From the NCBI GenBank assembly GCA_949291945.1, contig CASEXH010000006.1:186001-250000 (forward strand): 64,000 nt of DNA. Reading direction: 5' to 3'. The translations under genes were made by a program, and so were the position numbers. A model generated the notes under the pieces. That model was not told where the DNA came from and made no database searches. It was given only the letters and a program-made list of their open reading frames with translations. The first letter of the stretch is position 1. Each line of letters starts with the position of its first letter. The DNA is from an uncultured Bacillota bacterium (GTDB taxonomy: Bacteria > Bacillota > Clostridia > Lachnospirales > Lachnospiraceae). Below are positions 20,183-29,345 of the stretch, one piece after another.

Positions 20183-22174
20183 CTATCGTATCTTCCTGCA
20201 GCTTAAAGGTATCAGAGAAGGCAATTTCCGCCAGTCGTTAAACGGGCACTCTCCCCTTCCTTCATAAGAATGGAGCCCTGCAAACCAGTGGGAATAATAC
20301 GTTTTCTCATATTCCGGGCATTTTAAATATGCTCCCAGGGGAAAACCATATCTGTAACCCCATATAAGAATCCTGTCCTTCATCCTAACCTCCGGCTGAT
20401 ACCAGGCAGACTCAGAATATATTTTCTCCGCTGCAATTAAAGCGCTGGTACTTTCTGGTACAGCAATAGTTCCTCCCCCGCCCACCTTGCTCTTATCCCA
20501 CACCTGGGGATTAAAGGGAAAGAAAGGAGCAGAGTTTTTCACTAGTCTCTTCATAACTTTCTCATACAGTTCATCTCCAACAACTTCACTATATTCACTT
20601 TTATATTTTTTCCTCAGAAAGTTCTCTGCACTCCAATCTGTAAACTCCGGAAAAATCTCTTCTGTAAAAAATCGGTTGAGAATTCCGGCGATTCTTTCCT
20701 CATCCTCCAGAGCTTCCCTGTTCTCTTCTTGTAAAAGTCTCTCCAAAAGTTTTACCAGGACTTCCTCCGGCTGGACTTTAGCCAACTCCTTTTCCAGCTC
20801 TGGTTTTATTTCTTCTACAGTGATCAGGTCGTAGAAAAACTCCTCTTCTTTCGGAAGTTTTTTCTCTTCTTCCTCCAGAATTTTAAGATTATCCAGGAAG
20901 GTCTCCTGAAGATTCCCCAAAACCTCCCAAAGTCTCTCTCTGTCTTCCCCTCCTATTTTCTTGTCTTTCAGGGTTTTATTAAAAAGTTCTCCAATTTTAC
21001 CCGAGATTTTCTGAAAGACTTCTGCCATCAGCCAGGTATTCATTTCCCGATATGGAAGCCTGGCGCTGGCTCCTACCAGGGTCATATATCTCACACATGC
21101 GCCTATCTCACAGCTTTGTTCACAGGCAGTCATGTTCATGCTCCATTGTGGCATATAGCAGTTTAAATCATAACAATGTCTGTTTTTTCTCTTTGTCAAA
21201 TGAAACAGAATGTACTCAGACACCAGGTTTATGGCATATTCATAGGCGTTGGGCAGAGGCGCTCCATCCTCCCTTGTGCCTGCAATGACAAAGGGAAAAT
21301 TCACCGGCGGTTCTGTCCAGGGAATTTTCCTTCCGCCCTTATAGGTCTGAGTGAAGGCTCCCCCGTTTTCATGAATCCTCATACAGTAATTCAGTTCCTT
21401 CATGGCTGCATAAGCAGCAACGGGAATGTGCTCTCTCATTAAGCGATTTTCCAGAGAAATCCTGGAAAGATTCACATCCGGCAAAAAGAAGTATCCCAAA
21501 ATCACGCCATGTCTTTCCTTTAGAATTTCTCTGAGTATATAGCACACATCCAGGAAAATCCCGGCGCCTGTTGCTCCGCTTAAACTGGTAAAAACATGAA
21601 CACGGATATCTGGCTTTTCCAATCCTTTCCCCGCCTCTTCAAGCATCAGCTCCAGCTTATCTGCGAATTTATCCGATCGCTTCATAAAACACAGCCGGTT
21701 AAGCTGTCTGCATCTGTAGTAAATCAAACTGTCATCTGTATCTAATGAATCATCCCTCAATTCCCTATAATTCAGCCATCTTAATTCCGGCCGCAGCACT
21801 ATGGCCCTGGGACTGTTAAGTAACTGTCTTAAATGAGGTTCCCAAAGAGAAAATATCTCCTCTTCCTCTAAAACATCCATCTTTTCCGGACTGCCCCATC
21901 TTCCTGATTTTCTCTTCTTCTTCCCGGAAATCTGCTCCACTCCCAGAATATCCACTCCTAGAAATCGAATATGAGAATACTCCGGTGCCGCAGCCTCCGG
22001 GTCATCCGGCAGCAGCCGCTCCCGGACTGCCGCCTTGATGGTTTTGATACAGTCAATGCCTGTACCTCCCAGGCCGATGAGGATATTCACTGTATTTTCC
22101 TCTTGTTCCGCCTGCTGTTTATGGGAGAGGATTCCTCCCCCATATCTCAAAGAAAGTCTGGGATATATTGCCAT
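20183..22174 (-). CDS. Prokaryotic tubulin-like protein with altered signature loop, 663 aa
   Basis: The third and shortest tubulin paralogue. The first loop is kept (LIGLGGTGIDC near residue 35). The signature loop reads LSGATGAGI instead of LSGGTGSGT, replacing a Gly and the Ser that in tubulins and FtsZ contact the nucleotide phosphates. The central helical region found in the other two is replaced by a shorter Glu/Lys-rich coiled segment (about 390-470), and the C-terminus stops soon after FNDWRKLPSL. It is therefore probably a non-polymerising or capping partner with weakened GTP binding. It is the first tubulin gene of the operon, 12 bases ahead of the second. Confidence 0.82.
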   Translation of the reverse strand: MAIYPRLSLRYGGGILSHKQQAEQEENTVNILIGLGGTGIDCIKTIKAAVRERLLPDDPEAAAPEYSHIRFLGVDILGVEQISGKKKRKSGRWGSPEKMDVLEEEEIFSLWEPHLRQLLNSPRAIVLRPELRWLNYRELRDDSLDTDDSLIYYRCRQLNRLCFMKRSDKFADKLELMLEEAGKGLEKPDIRVHVFTSLSGATGAGIFLDVCYILREILKERHGVILGYFFLPDVNLSRISLENRLMREHIPVAAYAAMKELNYCMRIHENGGAFTQTYKGGRKIPWTEPPVNFPFVIAGTREDGAPLPNAYEYAINLVSEYILFHLTKRKNRHCYDLNCYMPQWSMNMTACEQSCEIGACVRYMTLVGASARLPYREMNTWLMAEVFQKISGKIGELFNKTLKDKKIGGEDRERLWEVLGNLQETFLDNLKILEEEEKKLPKEEEFFYDLITVEEIKPELEKELAKVQPEEVLVKLLERLLQEENREALEDEERIAGILNRFFTEEIFPEFTDWSAENFLRKKYKSEYSEVVGDELYEKVMKRLVKNSAPFFPFNPQVWDKSKVGGGGTIAVPESTSALIAAEKIYSESAWYQPEVRMKDRILIWGYRYGFPLGAYLKCPEYEKTYYSHWFAGLHSYEGRGECPFNDWRKLPSLIPLSCRKIR

Positions 22175-22194
22175 ACGGCATCCCCCTTCTCTTC

Positions 22195-24696
22195 TTATTC
22201 TTTATCCCTCCTGGGTGAGGGTCTGCTTCCGGGACGGCTTCCTGGTCTGGCGGAAGGTCTTACTCCCGGTCCCGCCGTGGGCCTGCTTCCTGGCCTGCTG
22301 GGCGCCGGTCCTGCTCCAGGACGGCTTCCCGGTTTAGAAGGACCTGTACCTGAGGGTGCGCTTCCCGGTCTGCTGGGCGCCGGCCCTGCTCCAGGACGGC
22401 TTCCCGGTCTGGAGGGACCTGTACCTGAGGGTGCGCTTCCCGGCCTGCTGGGCGCCGGCCCTGTTCCCGGGCGGCTTCCCGGCTTAGAAGGACCTGTACC
22501 TGAGGGAGCGCTTCCCGGTCTGCTGGGCGCTGGCCCTGTTCCTGGTCTGGAGGGGCCTGGCCGTTTTCCTGACCTGGAAGAACCGCCTCCCATACCGCCG
22601 CCGAAGCCTCCTCCTGGTCTCTTAGGCTCCTTGGGGCCCTTGGGAGGCTTAGGACCTTTCCTCTTGGCCCTTAAGCGGCTTTCATAACGAATATAGAGAA
22701 GCTTGCTTCCTTCTTTGTCCAGGCTCACGGTGGTCTCAGCGCCGCTCTCAATGCGCACCTCTGTAACCGCCCGTCCGGAATAATAAACCGGTGTCTTTGT
22801 TTTCAGGAAAATATGGGGTTCTCCTGTGGCCTGGAAATAAGCTTTGGAATAGTTCATTCCTGTGGAGGGAAGATTAAAGGCAGAAAGCTTAATTCTTCCC
22901 CTTGCCTTCTGTTTTTTCACCTTATCCCCGTACTTTCCATTCACGCAGGCCTGAACATATACCGGGCCTCCAAAGGGTTTTGTTAAGGCAATCCATAAGA
23001 GGATGCCGAAAATAATCAATACAATCAAGGCAATCAATCCGATTCCAATCAGCGCCATGATTCCCAGGTTTCTGGTAATAACCTCCACCTCAATCTCACA
23101 GGTAAGTCCCCCGGAGTCTGTGGCTCTCACCGTATAAGAACCTCTGCTGAGACTAAAGTGATCCTGTTTGATAATATTGTCTTTTACCTCATAGTCCGTG
23201 CCTTCCAGGAAGGAAGAAGATACCAGAGTATAGGTAAGCTCCTTGTCTTCCTTATCTGTTGCCAGTCCGGACATATCGATTTCTGTGGAGCCTCCTTTGA
23301 ATGGCCACACATACACTACATCCTTTACCCTGTCTTCCACAGGAGTAGGGGGCGTATTCTGAGCCTCCTTTGCCTCTTCCTCAGAGGCTCCCTTTTCTGT
23401 GGTTACATTTAAAGGCCCGATTAAATCAGAAGTTTTCTCCAGATAATTTCCTGTAACCTTTACCCTGTAGTAGGAAACTCCCTCCGGGAACTGGTAGTCC
23501 ACGGTGAAGCCCTCTTCTCCCAATTCCATGGGAACGCTCTCCAGCACATTTCCGTCAATATCACAGATTTCCAGGGCCCCTTGATATCCTGTATACTGGG
23601 CTGCTGTGTCAGCAGTGACGTCCCCGGCCTTCAGCTGGGCCTTGACGGTGCTGGGCTCATCCTTAAAGGCTTCCCCATCCTGGGGTCCCTCTACGGCTAC
23701 TGCAAGGTTGGTATTATAAACCATGTTAATCTTTACCTGGTTTCCGGGATTTCCGTGAACTGCAAGCTTCCACTCTCCCGGCTCCACATTCTTGATTTTC
23801 ACCATGGAGAAGGTTTCCTCAGAAGTGACGCTTTTTTGGTCATCTCCGCAGGGAGTGCCGTCCGGCTTTGTAAGATCAATTCCCGTAGAAGCCCCGTTTA
23901 CCACAATATTTACTTCCTCCACGCCGATTCCGGGAACCGTAAAGGGCTGCTCCAGCACTCCGTTTTCCGGGAATACATCATCCACCAGCTGGATGGTTGA
24001 GGTACCGTAAATCAAGTTATAAAAATCATTGAAAACAGCCTTTAAATCCTCAGCGCTCTTTACCTCCTCAAAGGCTCCTCCTGTGGCTTCGGAAATCTGC
24101 TGCATCTCTGTAATGTCCGCCTGGCTGTTGGCATTTAAACATACCGTAAAGATCTTGATTCCCTTATCCCTGGCCTTCTGAATGGCTGCGGCCTTCTGGT
24201 CCAGGGAAGCGGTAAGCTCCTCATCTGTGGGCATCTCTGTATTTCCGTCGCTGAGAAGCACGATTACAGAGGGAAGCTCAGGATTGCCCTTGGTCTCAAT
24301 CATGGAAATACTCTGTTCCAGAGCAGCTCCGATATTGGTATAGCTATAGGTCTGGGCTCCTTTGAAAAAGTCCACATACCCGTCCTTTGCCTCTTTGCTG
24401 TCAATGTTTGTGGTATCCGCAGAAGCTTCCACTCCTGTGGAGAACACCACGCCTCCCAGAGTGTTCCCCTGCTCCGCCAAAAGTCCGATAAACTGCTCCA
24501 TGGCGTCGTCCCTTAAACGAGAGGGGTCTGTGTAGTTAATAGAATTGCTGGCATCTGTAGCAATGACCACATTGAATTTGTTGCTTCCCACAGCGTTTCC
24601 TGCAACAGTATCCTCCGCCCTTACATTCATGGGCGCTCCCAGCAGAATCACCAGGAGAAATGCCAAAACACTGGAAATAAAACTTCGTCTTTTCAT
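22195..24696 (-). CDS. Secreted vWA protein with single membrane anchor and Pro-rich tail
   Basis: An 833-residue protein. A signal peptide (MKRRSFISSVLAFLLVILLG, cleavage likely after VRA near 27) leads into a vWA domain at about 40-230 with an intact metal site DASNS. Ig-like beta domains fill ~240-540 and a membrane helix sits near 545-570. A cytoplasmic beta domain follows. The last ~150 residues are a Pro/Gly/Ser/Arg tail made of 25-residue repeats. This topology would let an outside ligand-binding domain signal to, or anchor, the cytoplasmic tubulin/GTPase proteins encoded next to it. It is the second gene of the operon. Confidence 0.88.
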   Translation of the reverse strand: MKRRSFISSVLAFLLVILLGAPMNVRAEDTVAGNAVGSNKFNVVIATDASNSINYTDPSRLRDDAMEQFIGLLAEQGNTLGGVVFSTGVEASADTTNIDSKEAKDGYVDFFKGAQTYSYTNIGAALEQSISMIETKGNPELPSVIVLLSDGNTEMPTDEELTASLDQKAAAIQKARDKGIKIFTVCLNANSQADITEMQQISEATGGAFEEVKSAEDLKAVFNDFYNLIYGTSTIQLVDDVFPENGVLEQPFTVPGIGVEEVNIVVNGASTGIDLTKPDGTPCGDDQKSVTSEETFSMVKIKNVEPGEWKLAVHGNPGNQVKINMVYNTNLAVAVEGPQDGEAFKDEPSTVKAQLKAGDVTADTAAQYTGYQGALEICDIDGNVLESVPMELGEEGFTVDYQFPEGVSYYRVKVTGNYLEKTSDLIGPLNVTTEKGASEEEAKEAQNTPPTPVEDRVKDVVYVWPFKGGSTEIDMSGLATDKEDKELTYTLVSSSFLEGTDYEVKDNIIKQDHFSLSRGSYTVRATDSGGLTCEIEVEVITRNLGIMALIGIGLIALIVLIIFGILLWIALTKPFGGPVYVQACVNGKYGDKVKKQKARGRIKLSAFNLPSTGMNYSKAYFQATGEPHIFLKTKTPVYYSGRAVTEVRIESGAETTVSLDKEGSKLLYIRYESRLRAKRKGPKPPKGPKEPKRPGGGFGGGMGGGSSRSGKRPGPSRPGTGPAPSRPGSAPSGTGPSKPGSRPGTGPAPSRPGSAPSGTGPSRPGSRPGAGPAPSRPGSAPSGTGPSKPGSRPGAGPAPSRPGSRPTAGPGVRPSARPGSRPGSRPSPRRDKE
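22266..22560 (-). repeat. 75-bp tandem repeat in the vWA protein tail
   Basis: The sequence GACCTGTACCTGAGG recurs at 22,341, 22,416 and 22,491, an exact 75-base period, with flanking partial copies. Each unit encodes 25 residues of the pattern GTGPSRPGSRPGAGPAPSRP plus GSAPS. In-frame length means copy-number change would not break the gene. Confidence 0.85.
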
Positions 24697-24714
24697 CTCT
24701 TGTCTCCTTCCTTT

Positions 24715-27009
24715 TTATCTCACTTCTAAAGTGATAGGCTCTATATCAGCCATGTATATTTCATATCTTTTTCCCTTCAGAAGAACCGCCCGTTTGTATT
24801 CTCCGGGTTTCTCCTCCTGTGTATCCTCCTTCAGGAAGAATTTCTCAGGACTGCGGATCTCCAGACCTTCCTTTTCTTCCTTTTTAAAGGCAAACACCAG
24901 GATTCCCGTCTTGCGTCCTTCCAAAAGTTCCTCCAGAGTAACTCTTCCTTCCTCTGTGTTAAATGCCGTCTCATCCAGCATAAAGTACCCTGTTACGCTC
25001 CTTGTCCTGGTGCTTCCCAGGCACAGTCCCGTATATCCTTTGCAGGTGAGGGACAGGCTGCAGGTAATGGGAGTATCCAGCATCTTGTCCAGGGCCTCCA
25101 GGCTCCAATAAAAATCTTTAAATTCTTTTTCCAGATTTTTATAGGGTTTGGACATCTGCTCCATTTGTTCCCGAAGGAAATCCTCCTGGAATCCCAGAAG
25201 TTCAAAGCACTCCTTGATTTCCCTTTCTATGTCCTTAAGAACCGGCTCTCTGTCGTCACTTTGGGGAATTCTCAGTTCCTGCCGTTTTTTATCAATCTTT
25301 GTCCGCTTTTCATAAGCGGCGTTTTTCACCTGGGAAACCTCAGCCCTTATCCTTTCCTTCTCTTCCTTATCAAAGGGGAAGAGGAGTCCGTAGGCCGCCA
25401 GGACTTCCCTGGGAATCTTCTCCAGGTAATCTTCCTGAAAGCTCTGCCAGCGTTCCAGGAACATCCTTGCAGTTCCGTCCAGTTTGCCGGCCAGCTTATT
25501 AAAGCTTTTATAATTTTGAAGAACGCTGTAATATTTTCTCTCCAGCCTTTCTCTTTGCTCCTGGACTTCCTTGTAAAGAAGCTCCCTTCTTCCCTTCCTT
25601 TTCTGAAGAAGGAAAAGGAATCCGGCTATGGCTGCCAGAGCTGCCGCCCCCAGGATGCCATAGACAAGCTGGTCTTTCATATTCTTCGGAGTCTCTGCCG
25701 CCCCTTCCCGGGCCTTGGGGATATTTCCCTGGATGGTATAATCCAGATTTATAAGATCCTCATACTGAACCTTCAGCTTAATTTTACATTCCCCGGTTTT
25801 CTTCAAATCCAGAGAGCCGCTGCACCATTCTTCCGCCTCCGGCGACAGCCGGATACCTGTTTCTTCCAGGCCTTCTTCTTCAAAGAGAATATCCCCGGTA
25901 ACCTGGGAACCGGTATTGATGGTTACAGGGTTTCCCTCTCTGTCATAAAACTTCACCTTAAGGATTTGCTCTCCCTCTTTCTCTTCAATAGCTGCTGAGG
26001 CAGAGAGATATGCATAGTAGGCAATGCTTCCTCTTACTTCTTCCCTTTTTTCTCCGGTAATGTCCAAAGCCCAATCCCCCACAGTGGGATTATTTACTGT
26101 AATATAAGCGCTCTTTCCATCTGTCCAGAGAAGGGCGTCCTCAGGATTGTCCGTAGGGCTGTCCAGTACAGCTTCGTATTCTACATTTCCATCCAGAAAT
26201 ACCTGCAGCTTTTCTACTCCCAATGCCGGCACATAAAAACTCATCTTACCTATAGAATCTACAGAAACTGTTCTGTACTTCATGTCATTTTGCATGGCGT
26301 AGAAGATCTCTGAAAACTGCCTGGAGAGTTCATCGATCTGATCCTCCGTTATCTTCTTAAAGCGATCCTCGTCAAAAGAATTCTCTGTACGGAAGTAATT
26401 CACCATGTCTCTCAGATACTCCTCATCATCGCCATGGCTTTGGAGATAGACACAGTAAATCGGAATATTTTCCTTTTCTATAAGCTCTGTCTGTTTTCGG
26501 ATATCATCTCGATTTTCCTCCTCACTGATGCCGCTGGTAAATAAAATAATAATTCTATTTCTGGAAGCATCCTGATCCTCAAACAGCTGATATGCCCCTT
26601 CCAGCCCGGCAGCTATATTTCCATTTTGGTTGCCTTCATCTTTTTCTGTTTCATTCAGAAAGTTCTTCAGAACCTCAAGGCTTCCGTCTTTAGCTTCCAT
26701 AGAGGTCAGACCCAGACTCTTATACACAGAATTTCCAAAATATACTCCGCCTACACGGATATCCGCACCAACGGCAAGATTGCATATACTTCTTATTGCC
26801 TGGTCTCTCAGTTCCTGCTGTTCCCACATATTTTTGCTATTATCTATACATAAAGAAACATCATACCCGCCATTATCTATATTATCAGGCGGCACTGCTT
26901 CGGCTGTCTCTGGACCTTCATTATTTACCCCATAAATTTCTGAGGGATTAACAGCAATCAAAACAAAAAATAATATGCCCATAAAACAAAATCGTTTTTT
27001 CTTCTTCAT
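24715..27009 (-). CDS. Secreted vWA-like protein with coiled-coil cytoplasmic domain
   Basis: The first gene of the tubulin/GTPase operon, 764 residues. A signal peptide (FMGILFFVLIAVNPS) is followed by a vWA domain whose metal site reads DNSKN rather than DxSxS, so metal binding may be weakened. Ig-like segments run to ~445, a membrane helix follows near 455-475, then ~150 residues of Lys/Glu-rich coiled coil (~475-650) and a small beta domain at the C-terminus. It mirrors the neighbouring vWA protein in topology, so the two may form a heterodimeric receptor-like pair across the membrane. This pairing is inference. Confidence 0.82.
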   Translation of the reverse strand: MKKKKRFCFMGILFFVLIAVNPSEIYGVNNEGPETAEAVPPDNIDNGGYDVSLCIDNSKNMWEQQELRDQAIRSICNLAVGADIRVGGVYFGNSVYKSLGLTSMEAKDGSLEVLKNFLNETEKDEGNQNGNIAAGLEGAYQLFEDQDASRNRIIILFTSGISEEENRDDIRKQTELIEKENIPIYCVYLQSHGDDEEYLRDMVNYFRTENSFDEDRFKKITEDQIDELSRQFSEIFYAMQNDMKYRTVSVDSIGKMSFYVPALGVEKLQVFLDGNVEYEAVLDSPTDNPEDALLWTDGKSAYITVNNPTVGDWALDITGEKREEVRGSIAYYAYLSASAAIEEKEGEQILKVKFYDREGNPVTINTGSQVTGDILFEEEGLEETGIRLSPEAEEWCSGSLDLKKTGECKIKLKVQYEDLINLDYTIQGNIPKAREGAAETPKNMKDQLVYGILGAAALAAIAGFLFLLQKRKGRRELLYKEVQEQRERLERKYYSVLQNYKSFNKLAGKLDGTARMFLERWQSFQEDYLEKIPREVLAAYGLLFPFDKEEKERIRAEVSQVKNAAYEKRTKIDKKRQELRIPQSDDREPVLKDIEREIKECFELLGFQEDFLREQMEQMSKPYKNLEKEFKDFYWSLEALDKMLDTPITCSLSLTCKGYTGLCLGSTRTRSVTGYFMLDETAFNTEEGRVTLEELLEGRKTGILVFAFKKEEKEGLEIRSPEKFFLKEDTQEEKPGEYKRAVLLKGKRYEIYMADIEPITLEVR

Positions 27010-27144
27010 GCATTTTATCCTTCACTTTTTACTCTTTTTTTCTTATTTTGTTATTTATTTTTTATTGTTTTAATAAATGCATATTTCTTTCATTATAATA
27101 CTTATGTCCTTTTTTGTATGTATCATTACATTTTCTGCACTTTT

Positions 27145-27173
27145 ATTGTAAAAAATTGCACGTTTTGTCACAA
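27145..27173 (-). promoter_or_regulatory. Promoter of the tubulin/GTPase operon
   Basis: On the minus strand TTGTGA (-35) and TACAAT (-10) are separated by exactly 17 bases, about 135 bases ahead of the first start codon. A second -10-like TATAAT lies at 27,092-27,097 with only a weak -35. The region is very A/T-rich. No other promoter is obvious before the left end of the window, consistent with one long transcript. Confidence 0.5.
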
Positions 27174-27181
27174 TTTATAAA

Positions 27182-27230
27182 AAAAAGACATTGGACGGAA
27201 ATATCACCATTTCCATTCCAACGTCTTTTT
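27182..27230 (-). terminator. glmS terminator (bidirectional hairpin)
   Basis: A long imperfect inverted repeat, AAAAAGAC-x-TTGGA against TCCAA-x-GTCTTTTT, with a second pairing block GGAAAT/ATTTCC and a short loop. It lies 20 bases after the glmS stop. The U run on the minus strand fits an intrinsic terminator, and its A run would allow function in the other direction too. Confidence 0.85.
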
Positions 27231-27249
27231 GTATTTGCTTTTATATTTC

Positions 27250-29088
27250 TTATTCCACCGTCACCGATTTCGCCAGATTCCTGGGCTTATCCACATCCAG
27301 TCCCTTTGCCACACTGACATAATATCCCATCAGCTGCAGCGGCACGATCGCCAGGCTGGTGGTAAAGTACTGATCTGTCTTCGGCACATATACAGAGAAG
27401 TCCGCTGTATCTTCAATATTATAATTTCCATACAGAGTCAGACCCATGAGATAGGCTCCACGGCTCTTTACCTCTACCATATTGCTCACCGTCTTCTCAA
27501 ACAGAGCTTTCTGGGTAGCTACACCTACCACCAGAGTTCCGTCTTCTATCAGACTGATCGTACCATGCTTTAATTCTCCCGCAGCATAAGCCTCGGAATG
27601 AATATAACTGATCTCCTTCATCTTCAGGCTGCCTTCCTGACAGATAGCATAATCAATCCCTCTTCCGATAAAGAAAATATCTCTTGCATTAGCATATTTG
27701 CTGGCAAACCACTGAATCCTCTCCTTGTCATCCAAAGTTCTCTGGATCTTATCTGGAAGGGTGCTCATCTCGTCAAGCAGTCCTTCATACCGCTCTTCTC
27801 CGATAACGCCTTTCACCTTTGCAGTCTGAACGGCCAGCAGATACATCGCAATAAGCTGAGTACTGTAGGCTTTTGTAGTTGCTACAGAAATCTCTGGTCC
27901 TGCATAAGTATACAGAATATAATCACTTTCTCTGGCAATACTGGATCCCACTACATTTACAACTCCCAGCACCGGCACATTTCTCTCCTTTGCCAGACGG
28001 AGAGCCGCCAGGCTGTCTGCAGTCTCTCCGGACTGAGAAACTACGATCACCATAGAATTTTTTACCAGGATCGGATTTCTATACCGGAATTCAGAAGCCA
28101 GATCCACCTCTACCGGAACATTGGCCAGGCCCTCGATCACATATTTTCCTACCATTCCCACATGATAGGCAGAGCCGCAGGCTACAATATAAATACGTTC
28201 TATACCAGCCAGAGTCTCATCCTCCAGCCCCACCTGGGAAAAGTCAATGCCTCCCTCTTTTACATAAGCGCCGATAGTATCTTTAACTGCTTTCGGCTGT
28301 TCATGGATCTCTTTCAGCATGAAATGCTCATATCCGCCTTTTTCTGCAGATTCTGCATCCCATTTAATAGAAACCAGATCTTTCTGGATCTCTTCTCTGT
28401 CGATATTATAGAAATGAATCTCATCTGCTGATAATTCAGCGATCTCCATATTTCCGATATAATATACATTTCTGGTCCTGTCCAGTATAGCCGGCACATC
28501 AGAAGCGATCAGAGCCCCTGTATCGCTCTTGCCTACGATCAGAGGGCTGTCCTTGCGTGCTGCAAAGATCTTGCCCGGATAATCCTGGAACATCACGCCG
28601 AAAGCGTAAGACCCCCGGATACGGAGCATAGCTCTGGACATGGCCTCCAGGGGAGTCCCTGTCTTCTTATAATAATAATCCACCAGTTTTACAGCAATCT
28701 CTGTGTCTGTCTGAGAATAAAAGCTGTACCCGGATTTCAGAAGCTTTTCCTTCAGCTCCTGATAATTTTCAATAATTCCATTGTGTACCAGGATCACAGA
28801 CCGGTCATCTGAGCAGTGGGGATGGGCATTATTCTCAGAAGGTTCTCCGTGAGTTGCCCACCGGGTATGTCCGATACCGCAGGTTCCCGGCACTGCCATT
28901 CCTCCATCTGTTTTCTCCACCAGAATCTTCAGACGTCCCTTAGCTTTTACGATCTCTGTCTTGCCGGTTCCATCGTTTCTCACTGCGATCCCCGCAGAAT
29001 CATATCCTCTGTACTCCAGCTTAGACAGCCCGCCCAGCAAAATCGGAGCCGCCTGTTCCTCTCCTACATATCCTACAATTCCACACAT
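27250..29088 (-). CDS. glmS: Glutamine-fructose-6-phosphate aminotransferase (isomerising)
   Basis: Makes glucosamine-6-phosphate from fructose-6-phosphate and glutamine, the first step toward UDP-GlcNAc for the cell wall. The protein starts MCGIVGYVG, giving the N-terminal nucleophile Cys after Met removal, and the glutaminase domain (1-~240) has HTRWATHGEPS and SDTEIAVK-type motifs. Two SIS sugar-isomerase domains follow (SQSGETADSLAAL and the C-terminal GRGIDY half), ending in AKSVTVE as is typical. Length 612 is normal for the family. The gene stands alone between its promoter and a strong terminator. I saw no glmS ribozyme in the short leader. Confidence 0.98.
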   Translation of the reverse strand: MCGIVGYVGEEQAAPILLGGLSKLEYRGYDSAGIAVRNDGTGKTEIVKAKGRLKILVEKTDGGMAVPGTCGIGHTRWATHGEPSENNAHPHCSDDRSVILVHNGIIENYQELKEKLLKSGYSFYSQTDTEIAVKLVDYYYKKTGTPLEAMSRAMLRIRGSYAFGVMFQDYPGKIFAARKDSPLIVGKSDTGALIASDVPAILDRTRNVYYIGNMEIAELSADEIHFYNIDREEIQKDLVSIKWDAESAEKGGYEHFMLKEIHEQPKAVKDTIGAYVKEGGIDFSQVGLEDETLAGIERIYIVACGSAYHVGMVGKYVIEGLANVPVEVDLASEFRYRNPILVKNSMVIVVSQSGETADSLAALRLAKERNVPVLGVVNVVGSSIARESDYILYTYAGPEISVATTKAYSTQLIAMYLLAVQTAKVKGVIGEERYEGLLDEMSTLPDKIQRTLDDKERIQWFASKYANARDIFFIGRGIDYAICQEGSLKMKEISYIHSEAYAAGELKHGTISLIEDGTLVVGVATQKALFEKTVSNMVEVKSRGAYLMGLTLYGNYNIEDTADFSVYVPKTDQYFTTSLAIVPLQLMGYYVSVAKGLDVDKPRNLAKSVTVE

Positions 29089-29199
29089 ATTATTCTCTCC
29101 ATTAATGATATATACACAATCTCTCCTGGCTTTATTCTCCGGGAAAGACCTGAACCAGGGAGGATTCTCCCTTCTTCCAACCAGTTTTTAAACGAATAT

Positions 29200-29228
29200 A
29201 TTCTATCATGTATTTTAAAATCTGTCAT
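29200..29228 (-). promoter_or_regulatory. glmS promoter
   Basis: ATGACA and TAGAAT on the minus strand are separated by 17 bases, about 112 bases ahead of the glmS start. Each hexamer differs from the sigma-A consensus at a single position. The short leader holds only a small GGGAG/CTCCC hairpin. Confidence 0.6.
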
Positions 29229-29265
29229 TATAAAATTCCATTTATGTTTCTATCCGCCTCTCAAA

Positions 29266-29294
29266 TTGACTTTCTTTCCAGAGTATGCTACCCT
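29266..29294 (+). promoter_or_regulatory. pepA promoter
   Basis: TTGACT followed after 17 bases by TACCCT with a TG one base ahead (extended -10 form). It lies about 52 bases upstream of the aminopeptidase start and diverges from the glmS promoter. The -10 is weak, so the assignment rests on the -35, spacing and TG. Confidence 0.45.
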
Positions 29295-29345
29295 CAGTGT
29301 GCAATGCAAAATAAGAAAATTAATATATAGAAAGGACCGATTATC

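Noticed and set aside
13931..22174. TubZ-type plasmid partition genes
   Set aside because: The proteins are far larger than TubZ, occur in three copies, and lack TubR and centromere-like repeats; vWA and GTPase partners point to a different system.
22035..22687. Long plus-strand open frames over the vWA tail
   Set aside because: They are mirror readings of the high-GC Pro/Gly repeat of the minus-strand gene, with no ribosome binding site.
29089..29199. glmS ribozyme upstream of glmS
   Set aside because: The leader is too short and holds only a small GGGAG/CTCCC hairpin; the conserved ribozyme core could not be recognised.
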